A stretch of 64,000 nucleotides of DNA. It comes from Astropecten irregularis (Eukaryota; Echinodermata; Asteroidea; Paxillosida; Astropectinidae). The notes below the pieces were generated by a model that was not told the DNA's origin, searched no databases, and was given only the letters and a program-made list of their open reading frames with translations. Below, one piece after another: positions 1 through 10,446 of the stretch. The stretch is from positions 6,634,001-6,698,000 of the forward strand of contig OZ020249.1 in assembly GCA_963971285.1 (NCBI GenBank), given 5' to 3'. Position numbers and translations under genes: made by a program. Numbering within the stretch: position 1 is the stretch's first letter; each line of letters starts with the position of its first letter.

Positions 1-1149
1 TGTGCACATAAAGCCGATCAACAAAAAATTCAGTCAATTTCTGCTGATAGTGTTTCTTTGTTAATCAATTTCGTGAAGTTGAATTTGATGCTTAATCCAT
101 GAGAATTAAAACACGCTTGTTAACTGCAATGAGAAGATCATACTTGTTACTCCATCCCTTGCAAATGAAATTGTGCGTCAAGATAATGTCTCTTACATTG
201 GGCGTCACCGCACGCACCATCCCAATTAGGTCAATGTAAGCCTCGCATCGTCGGGTCCAAGTTCAAAGCATTTTGGATGTACGTGCTGATTCTTAGGAGA
301 GTACACACACTGCAGTTCAATTGCTGGCATGACAGCCATTTCCTGTTGATACCTACAGACGATCTTTGGCATAATGAGTTCGTGATAAATCAGTACCGAT
401 CAATAATCATTGCAGTCTTACCACTGTTCTCTAGATGCGTGTCCAGTGCCATAAAATGGATAATGATTCTGACCTTTTCAAACGTGAGGAGTGAGGAAAA
501 TCATAAGTGGATCAAATAGGCCTATTGCAGCATCGTCGATCGATGTTCATGGAACGTGTTATCAAGAAGTGGTTATTCTTCTCTCTCATTCAGGCGAATG
601 ACATAGCCCACGAGAGCGTTGCCATGGACAACTGCGACAACAACAAAACAGGAACCATGACAACCATCACAGCGAGGCCACAGCCAAATACAGCATCATC
701 ATTTTCAGTTAAATAAACAAAATACAAACATAATCAGCCAGCATATTATATCTGCTGTATATGTGTAATTTAAGATTTCAAATAGTAATGCACTGGTGTG
801 TGTTTTACCGAAAGAACTCAATCTCAATACCAATTTAGTGGATTTACCAATTGATGCTAAAATGTCATCGAGAATAAAAATTGCAGAGAATATCATTGTT
901 TCTATGTGCTTAAATTTTTGTGCCTTCTAATCTGCTTAGAATTTGAATGACTTGGGATGTATAAATCTATTATTTAAGGGTGTTGATGAATATCTTGTCA
1001 GTCAGTTTCAGCCAGCAGTGAATTCTCTTCTTGTCATCCATACACTCCCACGATCCTCACTGAATGAAATGAACCCGGCCACAAAACGGTGAATTGTGCG
1101 TGGTTTAAAATGTCTACATTTACATTCAAAAAATGCAAACATGTATTTA
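1..1149. other. no supported gene
   Basis: I see only short, unconnected ORFs here and no convincing splice-flanked exon, RNA gene or terminal inverted repeat. The stretch is AT-rich non-coding sequence downstream of the coiled-coil gene. Confidence 0.5.
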
Positions 1150-1497
1150 AAAAGTACAGTACATACAGGATCGATAACATACAGACAGAAATGTTAACAG
1201 ATTGACGTATAACTTACAGGGTATACATGGGGGTGCTGGTAGAAACATACCGTTAAAATATTTCCGTCTGAGATGCTGTATTTATCCAGAAATTAGTAAA
1301 ACACCGAAAACAGTTTTAATCTCGTATAAAACCATTCTTTATGTTTTATAAAAGAAAACTTGAGTCGGATTTTCGCTTTTTGCTCGTGACTCAGATGTCC
1401 GATTCAGAGCTCAGATTTTCACAGGTTCATTATTTCATGTACATGCTGGATCAGACAAATTGTAAGTGCTGCTCTGTGACCTTTACCAATCATGGCA
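1150..1497 (+). repeat. MITE, TTAA family B, 3' end lost
   Basis: This matches the dispersed family seen at 27893, 29573, 33547 and 46918. It keeps the family landmarks in order: an acagga-tcg-taacatac start, a tatttatccagaaattagtaaaac core, and a gctgctctgtgacctttaccaatcatg end. The closing TTAA-side terminus is missing and is replaced by the tRNA-like fragment that follows. Confidence 0.65.
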
Positions 1498-1560
1498 TCT
1501 GCACTAGTAAGCAAGAGGTCGTGGGTTCGAATCCCACCTGAGCCAGCATGTGATTTTTTT
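1498..1560 (+). repeat. tRNA-derived SINE fragment (T-arm only)
   Basis: A perfect T-arm is present at about 1521-1541: a five-base stem GTGGG/CCCAC around the loop TTCGAAT. No A box or D-arm can be aligned upstream, where family B sequence begins directly. I read it as a 5'-truncated tRNA-derived SINE and not as a tRNA gene. Confidence 0.5.
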
Positions 1561-1581
1561 TCACGGGCACTCACAAGCACA

Positions 1582-1613
1582 GATGAGCACTGTATTATAA
1601 TACAGTGCTCATC
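1582..1613. repeat. perfect 32-bp palindrome
   Basis: Two 16-base arms, gatgagcactgtatta and its exact complement, meet with no spacer. The palindrome lies 20-60 bases after the tRNA-like T-arm. Function unknown. Confidence 0.9.
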
Positions 1614-2034
1614 CACGTCGGTGAAGGGCAAGCCTAATTTGCATATTATCTATCTCCCGACCAAAAATCATTTAATATTTTAATATTCATCATGTATTAT
1701 ACCTTTAAACAACCGATAGTCGCGATCTTGGATTTGACCCACAAACTAACTTGTGAGAACTAGGTTTCATCTCTGTAATTAGCATCGCAACTGAAAGTAA
1801 ACAACTGATTAATTACATATAGGGATATAGGCCCCTATACGATTATTTACATGTTGTGTTAAATTTTGGTTTACAACATACAGGTAGGCCTCTAGAGATG
1901 AAATTCAGGTTAAAGTTAAAGCATTTTGAAAACGAAAAAGAACGGACCAAAATTACAAACCAATCGTAACGCCATTAATATCGGTCAAAATGTTTGGTTA
2001 AAACGGTAGGCCCCTTTGTTTTACTGGGTTCAGT

Positions 2035-4366
2035 TCAGTCAGTTGCAGACGTAAGAGCAGCATTATTTCCAGAGTCATCCCACCACAGACCGAGATCCTC
2101 AGAGTCTAGATCGCTACAGGCAGACACAAACGTCACGTCGTTTGCATTCTGGGGACTTGTTTTCAGCTGAGGCTTTCCTTTGCCCAAGATTTCATTCTCG
2201 AGCTCAGCAAATCCGTTCTTCAATTCGGCAAGGGCCTTGGATGAAGACCTCCTCTTAAAGTGCTGTCTCACCCCTGACCGTCTGCAACTGGTCCCTTCTT
2301 CAGTCGCAGTACACCCCTCTTGGTCTTCTTGCAGTTGTTTCTTTAGCTGAGCGAATTCCCTTTGGAACTCTTCTTCAAACGACGCACTTTGCCTGGCCTT
2401 ACCATCTAGCGAGAGACTCTTATTTCCTCCTTTTGTCAGCCGCACCTCAAAGTCCGAGTACTCGCTGTCTAGCTTTTCGAAGCGGTTTTCGATGTCCGAG
2501 TGGACGGTGTTCAGTTGCTTGATGACTCCGTGGAGCTCGGCCTTGGCCTGGATGAGTTTCTTCATCTTCTTCTCCATGCCGATGTTGTCGCGGTTCCACT
2601 GCCTCATCTTGGCCCTGATACCGGCATTGGTGTCGGTCAGAGAGGAAACAGTGTCCTGCATCTCGGCGTTCTCCCTCTGCAGTTGACGGTTCATGTCCTT
2701 GAGGCAAGCGGTCTCCTCCTCCAGCATCCTGTTGCCCAGATAGAGTTCCTGGGATCTTGATTTTATTTCATTAGCCTCGGCGTCGACCCTGTTGAATTTA
2801 TCTTTCAGTGCAGCTTGTTCAGCTTCTAGAGTCTTGCAGGTTGTCTGTGACTTTTCAAGATCACGGCGAATGTGATGCACCTCGGCAGTCAGCATTGCTC
2901 GGCTTTCCTCGGCCTCCTGGAGCTCGAGCTCTAGCCGGTTGATCTCCTCTTCGGCACGCAGACGTCCGGCACCGTTGGCCTCGTTTTCGACTCTGAGTTT
3001 GTCAAGCTCGGCCTTGAGCTCGCCATTCTCTCGTCTCAGTTTGATTAGCTGCTCTTCATTCGATGCCTTCTCCTTGACAAGTCTCGATGTTTTGTTGCAC
3101 TCTCCTAGGTGCGCTTGATTCAGCTTATCGAGCCTGTCGTAGCAGTGGCGTTTATCAGTCTCAGTTTCCTTCAGGGTCTTCTCAAGTTCTAGCAACTCCC
3201 TCTCAGTGGTTCTCAAGCGGCTGCCGGTTTCAGCATAGAGAGCGTTCACCCTGACGGCTTCTACCTCCAAGGCTGCCTTCTCGGAGGCAAGAAGACAACA
3301 CCTGCCGTCAAGCTTGGAGTTGACGCTGTCTAATTTTTCGATTTGTCTGTTTCTGTCTTCAAGTATGCCGTCCGCATCTCGGATTTTCCCTTTCATGTCT
3401 TTTCTTTCTCTCTCAATCTTTAACAATCGCAGTCGTAGTGACCTGTTTTCTTCTCCTAAACTCTCCATATCATCCTCCATATTCTTGTACACCTCACGCA
3501 AACGTTTCATTTCGGAACGGAGGTTGTGATGTCGGTCAAGACCCTGAGATCTTTCGACTTTATCTTGATCTTTTCTCACTCGGCTGATGGTGAAATTTGG
3601 CTCTGGGTTGACGCTCATCTCTTCATTTGACGAAGAACAAGTAGACAAAGAATCTCCTGACTTCATGGGTGACGTCTTTCTTGCAGTTCCAGACAATCTC
3701 TTGGCAAACCTGCCAAGGAGGTTGGAAGCACTTCCTTCAGATGGGACGTCTGGGTCAACTCTTTCTCCCTTGCCGTTCTGCGACAGAGTTAGCTGTTTCT
3801 TGAGAGATTCATTCTCCGCACTGGCGGCCGCAAGTTGTTTCTTGGCGTCAATGTGATCACTCTCGACCTCGAAGAACTGATCCTCGACCTTTTTGTGAAG
3901 GCCCTCAAGCTGCTGGAGTTCAACCTCAAGAGACCGGACTTCCTTACGGAGTGATTGGTTCTCTTCCCACAGGACATGAGGTTTGGGGTAGAACCGACTT
4001 GGTTTTGATGGCTTCTCGTTTTGAGTGCAAGACTCGACAATCCTGATAGTCTCAGTGTCTTGCTGTTCAGCCTTGTCTCCCACGCTCCTCAACCTACCCT
4101 CCATCCACATATCCTGAACGGCCTCAGCCGAATCATGGTGCGCTTTTAGACTGGAGCTCAGCTCAACGACCGACTGGAACTGGTCGGAGAGTCTGTCCAG
4201 CGTGGTCTGCAGCCGCTCTCTCTGACAGGTGTCATCATTATCCGATATGGTGCTCTCCGAATCAGCGGTCTCGTGACCTATGACGTCAAAGATGGTTTTA
4301 CATAATCGGACTATTATCTTGCCGAATGCTGCCTCCAGTTCGTTCAGCTCTGTTTCAAAGGACATC
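2035..4366 (-). CDS. large terminal coiled-coil exon
   Basis: This exon encodes 776 residues from MSFETELNELEAAFGKI to a TGA at 2035-2037. Acidic, Glu/Leu/Lys/Arg-rich heptads run through most of it, with few prolines in the helical stretches and a basic Ser-rich break around the middle. It is open for 2.3 kb, far longer than chance. If the upstream exons are wrong, Met at 4365 is a possible start. Confidence 0.85.
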
Positions 4367-6173
4367 CTATAGCGGGTGGAATATAGAGTCTCAATTAATT
4401 TACAAAGAAATTGCGAAATTTCAATACATAGGCCTAGAACAAATCCACAACTTGTCCTTAATTGTTGTACAAAATACATGTTTTGATCTCATATAATAAT
4501 GAAATTCAAGCAATGATGTGGTGTGGGTGACTGTGAAAGAATCAATTTATTGACAATGTGCGACAAACTAAATGATGCACTTGTTTGTATCCACTCTACC
4601 GTCCAATGTTCGCATGTTCTTACTTGGACTTTTCCCGGACGAGCGTGTCTTGACGGCCGTTCCCATCGGCAGTCCGGTCAGGGGTCCGGGTCGCCATGTT
4701 TCCATCCTCCTGCCTAGGCGACTTGCTGACGTTGTAACGTCCTTTCTGTGAATATTGGACAAGCAAAATCTCACTTTCAATCATTATACAGTTTAAGTAA
4801 AGTTTAAGATTCTTCATGTGAACTTCTCTTCTCGAAACAAGAACTTATACTGAGAACCAAGGGGCCGATTTCATAAAACTTACGACGCGTCGCAGAGTTA
4901 AGACGCATCCTTTCTCTATAGACTCACCGCATAGATCCGACGCGTCGCAAATCGAGTTGCAACGCGTCGCAGAGCTTTATGAAATCGGCCCCAAGTCTAA
5001 TATAAGATGACTGATGACACATGGTGACTGCCATCTTGGCAGTACTTTAAGTCGAAAGGTGATGATCACTTCTATGATGGAACAAATCTCAACTCACTTG
5101 TTGTGCGGCGGGGCTCCTACCCCCTTTCTTGGAACCTATTCCCCTCAGCATTTTCTTGGCCTGGATGGCTCCATCGTAGTAATCTTGATACTGGGGCGCG
5201 TTTCTGCCGAGGCGATCCAGGACTGTGCTGTCGTCTTGAACGTAGATCTGTGGAACGTGGATGGAACTTAGAAGAGTAAGGATTGAAGTGCCAGCCACAG
5301 ATGCTTTATGGGGGGGACCAAAGATAGAAAATAACTGCTCTCAGGTTCCATGGTATCTATAGGAATAATTACGAAAATTATCACGAACATTATATGGAAG
5401 GCCCATGAAATATTTCACCGAATCAATAGGCCTTAAAAGGCATTCAGGCCAAGGTCTAGACTCTAGATGCTGTTTGCATAGGCTCTTATGACTTATCTCT
5501 GCATTCGTTATTACTGCTCATTTGCGGTCATTCGTTCCTAATTCGGTCAATACTGTTCAGTCAGCATGATCAGTGATTGTCATCTTTTGTGGCATCCCAA
5601 AAATCTAGCAAGCTCACGGGCCATCATGAGCCAAAAATGTCCTGCTGGGTGCTGATCCTATCTTATCTGTAAAACTGACCTATTCGTGCAAACTCTGGGG
5701 ATTGTGACAAGTATATGGGTCCCAAAACTATATAACAAAAGGAAAACAACTTTATCTTCTACTGCTCCCAAATTATATATTTTTGACTTTCAGCAATGGT
5801 CCCGAGTTCTAATTTCTAGGCCTACCTGTCGTCCATTAACAAACACACGATGCTCGTACTCAACCAGCACCACGCAACGCCGATCCTTAGCAAGGTACAG
5901 TGTCAGATCAAACGTCCCGAAATCTTTGCTGTATGGGAGCGAGGGAGACGGGACCCGGCACGGCGAGCCCCCGTGCGGCAAGTTCCCCCGGGCCCCGGTG
6001 ACGCCCTGCCGTCTGGCCTCTTGGACATGCTGCAGTAACTCCTCGTCATAATTCCTGGACAAAGATGCCTTCCCATGTTTCCTCTTGGAATTGTCACAAG
6101 AATTTGAGTCAATGACACGCCGAGCGGAACGGCAGAGTCTAGAAGGGGAGGATGGTAGAAAATTAATAGGCAT
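2035..6173 (-). CDS. coiled-coil protein gene, four exons, 971 aa
   Basis: The proposed exons are 6173-5826 (116 codons), 5247-5098 (50 codons), 4709-4624 and 4366-2035. Donors are CAG|GTAGG, CAA|GTGAGT and CAA|GTAAGA; acceptors are CACAG|, GGCAG| and ATAG|. Phases are 0, 0 and 2 and the frame stays open throughout. The start at 6173 follows an in-frame TAA three codons upstream. Residues 1-166 are not coiled coil: a Ser/Arg-rich head, then a segment with beta-like patches (TFDLTLYLAK, VVLVEYEHRVFV). From about residue 195 the protein is mostly charged heptad-like helix with a Ser-rich linker near residue 430. It is presumably a scaffold or cytoskeletal/centrosomal protein by composition only; I do not recognise the family. 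An alternative is a separate shorter transcript starting at Met 4697 or Met 4365. Confidence 0.75.
4861..4992. repeat. 132-bp MITE in intron of coiled-coil gene
   Basis: The ends are inverted copies of GGGGCCGATTTCATAAA, with CAAG on both flanks. The interior repeats gacgcgtcgca in both orientations. It lies in the intron between exons 2 and 3. It resembles in its ends the GGGGCCAATTTCATAAAAC family at 43755, 59616 and 62932. Confidence 0.75.
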
Positions 6174-6492
6174 GTTTTAGCTAAAACAAAATGTAAATTT
6201 TCAATTTCAGCAGTGGCCAAAAATGTTATCATGAATCCGTTTTGGAGACTGATGTGTTTCGACTGTGCGTTGTCGAAGGTTTAACAACGCACCGTATAGT
6301 TTTTCCATCGAACTTTAATAACAAAATCGAACGCGCGTTCACTTTCCTGTAAGCTCAACACACTTGAACAACGGCAACCTTTCATTGAAATCATCATTCA
6401 AGAAAAAAAGTTCAGTATTAAAAACCTTGCAATTATAAGAAATGTTTTGATTTATAAGAATAAGACGCATGCATTAGAATATTTTGTGCCGT
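6174..6492. other. 5' flank of the coiled-coil gene
   Basis: No ORF or repeat was recognised. It should contain the 5' UTR and part of the promoter of the minus-strand gene starting at 6173, but I see no clear TATA box. Confidence 0.4.
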
Positions 6493-6900
6493 ATTCATAT
6501 TAATGTTTCCTGCGGATCGTTAACTGTTGTTCAACTTGTGTTGTTTTTGACGTTTATTTTGAGGTATTATTTTGCCCCAGCGCGCATAGTGGCATTGTTT
6601 GTTTCAGTGGCGCGTTTACACTTTTGAGAACAATAGAATTGTGACGCAGTGACGCTCACCAAAATCAACACGCAGAGCGCGCAGAAAGTTTAGTTACTGA
6701 AACAAAACAAACACATTTTACTCCCAACGCACATTATTACACTACTCGCTCATATGCTTGCACATTCCCAACACTGCCCGGCTGGAAAAACGGTAAGTTT
6801 TTATTCTGCAGATTTTATCATAAACTTTTATTGAAGATTCGTTGCAAATAACCAGTTGTGACGTAAATTTCGCTTCACAGGAAACATTAATATGAAATGA
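6493..6900. repeat. MITE with TTCATATTAATGTTTCCTG ends
   Basis: The 19-base sequence ttcatattaatgtttcctg at the left is matched by its exact complement at the right end near 6881-6900. The interior has no ORF. It lies about 320 bp upstream of the coiled-coil gene start, so it may overlap its promoter. Confidence 0.7.
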
Positions 6901-7509
6901 GGCTTCGACAATTTTTTATTAACCTCAAATTTTCGCCATTTATTTCTTGTTTATTCGGATGTCAACAACTGGCGTGGCGTCTTGACTATTCTGAATATGA
7001 CACGTAAAAAAAACCTTCACATCGTTTTAACTTTGTAGGATAGCACGCTTTCTTGGACTTTATTTAGATTTGTTCAAGGCATATTTCGTGGACAAACTCT
7101 GAAGACTCTCCATCTTGCAATAAAGCAGAAAACAAATAACGCAGTATTAAAGCGAAGAAGTTTTTGGCGTACTTATCTGGGAAAACCCGGCCGAACACAT
7201 ACAATACAACTATCGTTGGAGAGTCAAACTTGTTCAAAGTTGAAAAGTTGATTTGAAGCAATACATGTACATACAATCACATAAAACAAACTTCACATAT
7301 TATATTCTCATACAGTTAGTTTATTTTACTCAATTGTGTTTTGTGAAATCCTGCTATAGATACATTGCATGAGCCTACATGTACAGGCTAATAATGGCAA
7401 AATATTTACTTGGTGTTTCATCATTAACCTTTTCTTGTACATTTACATGATCTGAATTAGTAAGCAAAGTGTGATGTCACAATCACTATGGTGATACTTA
7501 CAACGATTA
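6901..7509. other. no supported feature
   Basis: AT-rich spacer. The longest ORF (about 70 codons, minus strand) has no recognisable domain or splice context. Confidence 0.4.
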
Positions 7510-7851
7510 ACCTTAAAGGTAATATCATATTTTTTTTTTTGTCAAAGAAATGCAGATTCATGGGCAAAAATATCAAGACAGATACAGTAACAGTCATCTG
7601 TGAAAATTTCAGTCCCATACGGTGCCCACTTTTTGAGAAAACATTGAAAAACAGCCACAGTATTTCTGAAGTCTTTCACTGGTCACTGGTTTTAAGCTTT
7701 TCTGGATAATTACAGCATTTCAGGCATAAAAATTGTAACAGTATGTTTCTACCATCACCATCTTTATACCCAGTAAGTAATTTGTAAATCTGTGAAGATT
7801 TCTGTTTTGGTATACTGCCAAAGTATGATACTACCTTTAAATGTTTTGTGA
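7510..7851. repeat. MITE, TTAA family A
   Basis: The termini read AGGTAATATCATA and TATGATACTACCT and are flanked on both sides by TTAA. The body carries the family landmarks (caaagaaatgcagattcatgg, tttctaccatcaccatcttta). TTAA target duplications fit piggyBac- or Kolobok-type mobilisation. Confidence 0.75.
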
Positions 7852-8956
7852 ACTTCAATCTAGACTATAGATACTTACATAAATTCTACATGTAGTTAAA
7901 GCAATATTTTTACTTTTAAATATATTAGCATTAATATTGACTCTGAATTCAAAATATCAATAAAATAAACAGATAATTAATTTCACAATTTATGTTTTAA
8001 TACAAGTAAAAAACTGCTGCAAACTGCTCATCAGCCAAAATGACCTGAAAAATATCAAAATATTAAAATTTATGTTTTAATTTGAAAGTAAAATTTTGGT
8101 GTGCCTTCAAAATGACAGAAAATACCCATAGTTTCATATTTAAACATACAAATCCTGTAAATGAACAAATAAAAGGTATGGGCTTTAGCCATAAACAAGC
8201 TAAGGCCAGTTCGGTCATTTATAAATAAATAGAAATTTCAGTTTGAATTAGTGAAATGAGTATTTTCATTATAAAATACAACTAATACATTCAAATTATC
8301 TCTATCAAAAACTAAAGCCAAACATTGCTATGTAAGTATGAAAAGCTTGAAGGTATTTCCACTGGTGTCGATTTCTTTTCATGATTGGGGGGGATGATTG
8401 GTGATTTGGTGCCCTATGCGCCGGGAGAAAAGCGACCGAGCGGGTGGAGGCTGTTCCAGGGACTTTTAAAATAAAAAATTCGAGTCGAAAATTCGCATTT
8501 TAGAGCATTTAAAAACGATATTCAGAAGAATTAAACAATGCGAAGACAACAAAACAACAAGGATCATGTAATATTTCTATACAATAAACTTGAATGACAT
8601 TCAACCTCAAAATATTGGGGGGGATGATAATACACGCCATCCCCCCCACCTCAAATATTGGGGGGATATATCTCCCCCATCCCCCCCTGGATCGACACCC
8701 ATGGGTATTGCTATATCACCTAGGACATATTATTCCAAAATAAACTACATATAATATTTGCATTTCAACTGCAGTCTTGCCCTATAAAGAAAAATACTAA
8801 AGAGATGTTGATAATGATACAATATCCCTGTAAATGTTCAATGCTTTGATCATGCACAGTGTATTTATATAATATAAACAAGCTACAATCTTAATATGGA
8901 AACACTACAGCACAGAAATATCAGCCTAGCAAAGCGGGTATATTTTACACAGTAGA
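7852..8956. other. AT-rich spacer, possible degraded element with G-runs
   Basis: No gene is visible. About 50 bases at 8000-8050 are the inverted copy of a segment at 63505-63560, so an unnamed dispersed repeat is present. A segment from about 8361 (ggtgtcgat) to 8702 (atcgacaccc) has short inverted ends and gggggg/cccccc runs and could be an old MITE. Confidence 0.35.
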
Positions 8957-9363
8957 CAGGTTCGGCAAGCCCCCTAACTCTACGTATTCCGTATACGTAT
9001 CCGTATAATTCGCACGTATATGCATATATGTGGCAGGAACAGAAAAAAAATTAGTTTTGGCATCGCTCAACTACGCGCACGTATACTGGTTCAGGAAATC
9101 TGCAAGATTTAGCTACTTAAAACAATGTGTGGTCAATTTTGCATCATATAATTAAGCTTGAGAATGCTGGGCGTTATAAAAGATAAAATGTTGTGTAAAA
9201 TAAAAAAACAACTTACCGCTCCCGTGTAACATGGCTTTTACACGTATTCCACGTATCAATTTTTGCGCGTCGTACATGAAAGGGCACAAAAAAGTAATGA
9301 CGTCATCTGCATAATCCATACGGATACATAATGCGGGCTTGATTTTTGAGCTTGCCGAACCTG
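8957..9363. repeat. MITE with CAGGTTCGGCAAGC ends
   Basis: Exact 14-base inverted ends at 8957 and 9363. The interior holds several acgtat/atacgt-type short inversions and no ORF. Confidence 0.7.
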
Positions 9364-9516
9364 CCTTTTTGCAAGGAGTTGCCTCGAGATTAATGCATGC
9401 ATAATATGACTAGCTATGGGCTCTCTGCTTTTTACATGAAATTTGCTATTTCAACATTGACAGGGCTTTGGGCTAGCAACCTGATTTTAATATTGTGCCT
9501 AGACAAATTTGGGTGC

Positions 9517-9912
9517 TTACAGAGGATGTTCAACACTCAAAAAACCTTGCTTTATTTGTTAGAACTATAATCATTAAATTACTTGACATGCGAAAAAAAA
9601 TATATTCATCTCACACTGAACACAGAAAGAGAGTCTTTTTAGATGATTTTCCTCACAACATGCCCAACCTGCAAGCTTCCTAAAAAGCTCCCATATCTGA
9701 CGTCACAAAATCACACAGATTTGTCTGCTGTCCCCATTGACGAAATTCAGAGAATTTTGGGGAGCTTGCGGGCTGAGAGAAAAATAATAAAAAAAGACTC
9801 TCTTTCTGTATTCAGTGTGAGATAAATATTTTTTTCTCATTTCTAGTAATTTAAAGATAATAGCTCTAACAAATAAAGCGAGGTTTGGTGAGTGTTGAAC
9901 ATCCTCTTTATT
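9517..9912. repeat. foldback element with long arms
   Basis: The first 110 or so bases (gaggatgttcaacactc onwards) reappear inverted at 9800-9910 with a modest number of mismatches. The centre holds a tgacgtcac site. No coding capacity. Confidence 0.75.
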
Positions 9913-9939
9913 AGGGTCTGTGGAAAAATAAGAATGCAA

Positions 9940-10129
9940 CGTACATATGTGTCAGATCTTGAGGCGTACTGGGCTTTGATAACGCACCTGTATAGAACAC
10001 AAACACATATGAAAATAGACGTACAAAACTGTGTGTTTTCCATAGGTTTGTGCACAAACATGGATGCGACCAGCAGGCTTCACTCTGTACACGGAGCTAG
10101 CGCTCTAGTAATTTTAATATAGCTCTATG
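9940..10129 (-). repeat. hAT-type MITE (CATAGAG family), truncated copy 1
   Basis: Inverted and 5'-truncated relative to the full copies at 30073, 52835 and 60039. The intact terminus ends at 10129 with GCTCTATG. It lies 22 nt downstream of the stop codon of the vWA gene, so it is probably part of that gene's 3' UTR. Confidence 0.75.
10113..10118 (-). promoter_or_regulatory. candidate poly(A) signal ATTAAA of the vWA gene
   Basis: On the minus strand ATTAAA begins 34 nt after the stop codon and belongs to the MITE terminus. It is the first polyadenylation-type hexamer after the stop. Inference only. Confidence 0.4.
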
Positions 10130-10151
10130 GGCCTGCCCTAGGTTCTCATTC

Positions 10152-10446
10152 TCAGACCTTCATTTTCTCCATGGCCTTCCTCAATCCTTCCTCGTTGATC
10201 TCCTGCTCCATGGCGGCGACCTCTTCGCTGAAGCCCACAGCTTCCTTTGACAGCAATCCCAGTAGGTTGCTGAGCTTGACCAGGTCAGGTCGCTGGTTGG
10301 ACAGCTTGAACTGCAACGGCTCAAAGCCCAGCGTGTTCAGCTTGGTGACCATCTGGCCCTTGGCGTGCTGGTCACGTAAGAAGGAGACAAAGACCAGCTT
10401 GGCTGGGTACACTTCATCAGAGTACTTCTTGAAGAGAGAATCAAAG
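10152..10446 (-). CDS. vWA gene, terminal exon
   Basis: 98 codons following acceptor CACCAG|. They read [20 protein letters not shown] onwards, ending in a charged helix [13 protein letters not shown] and TGA at 10152-10154. It is 16.5 kb away from exon 9, across the LTR/minisatellite element. Confidence 0.8.
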
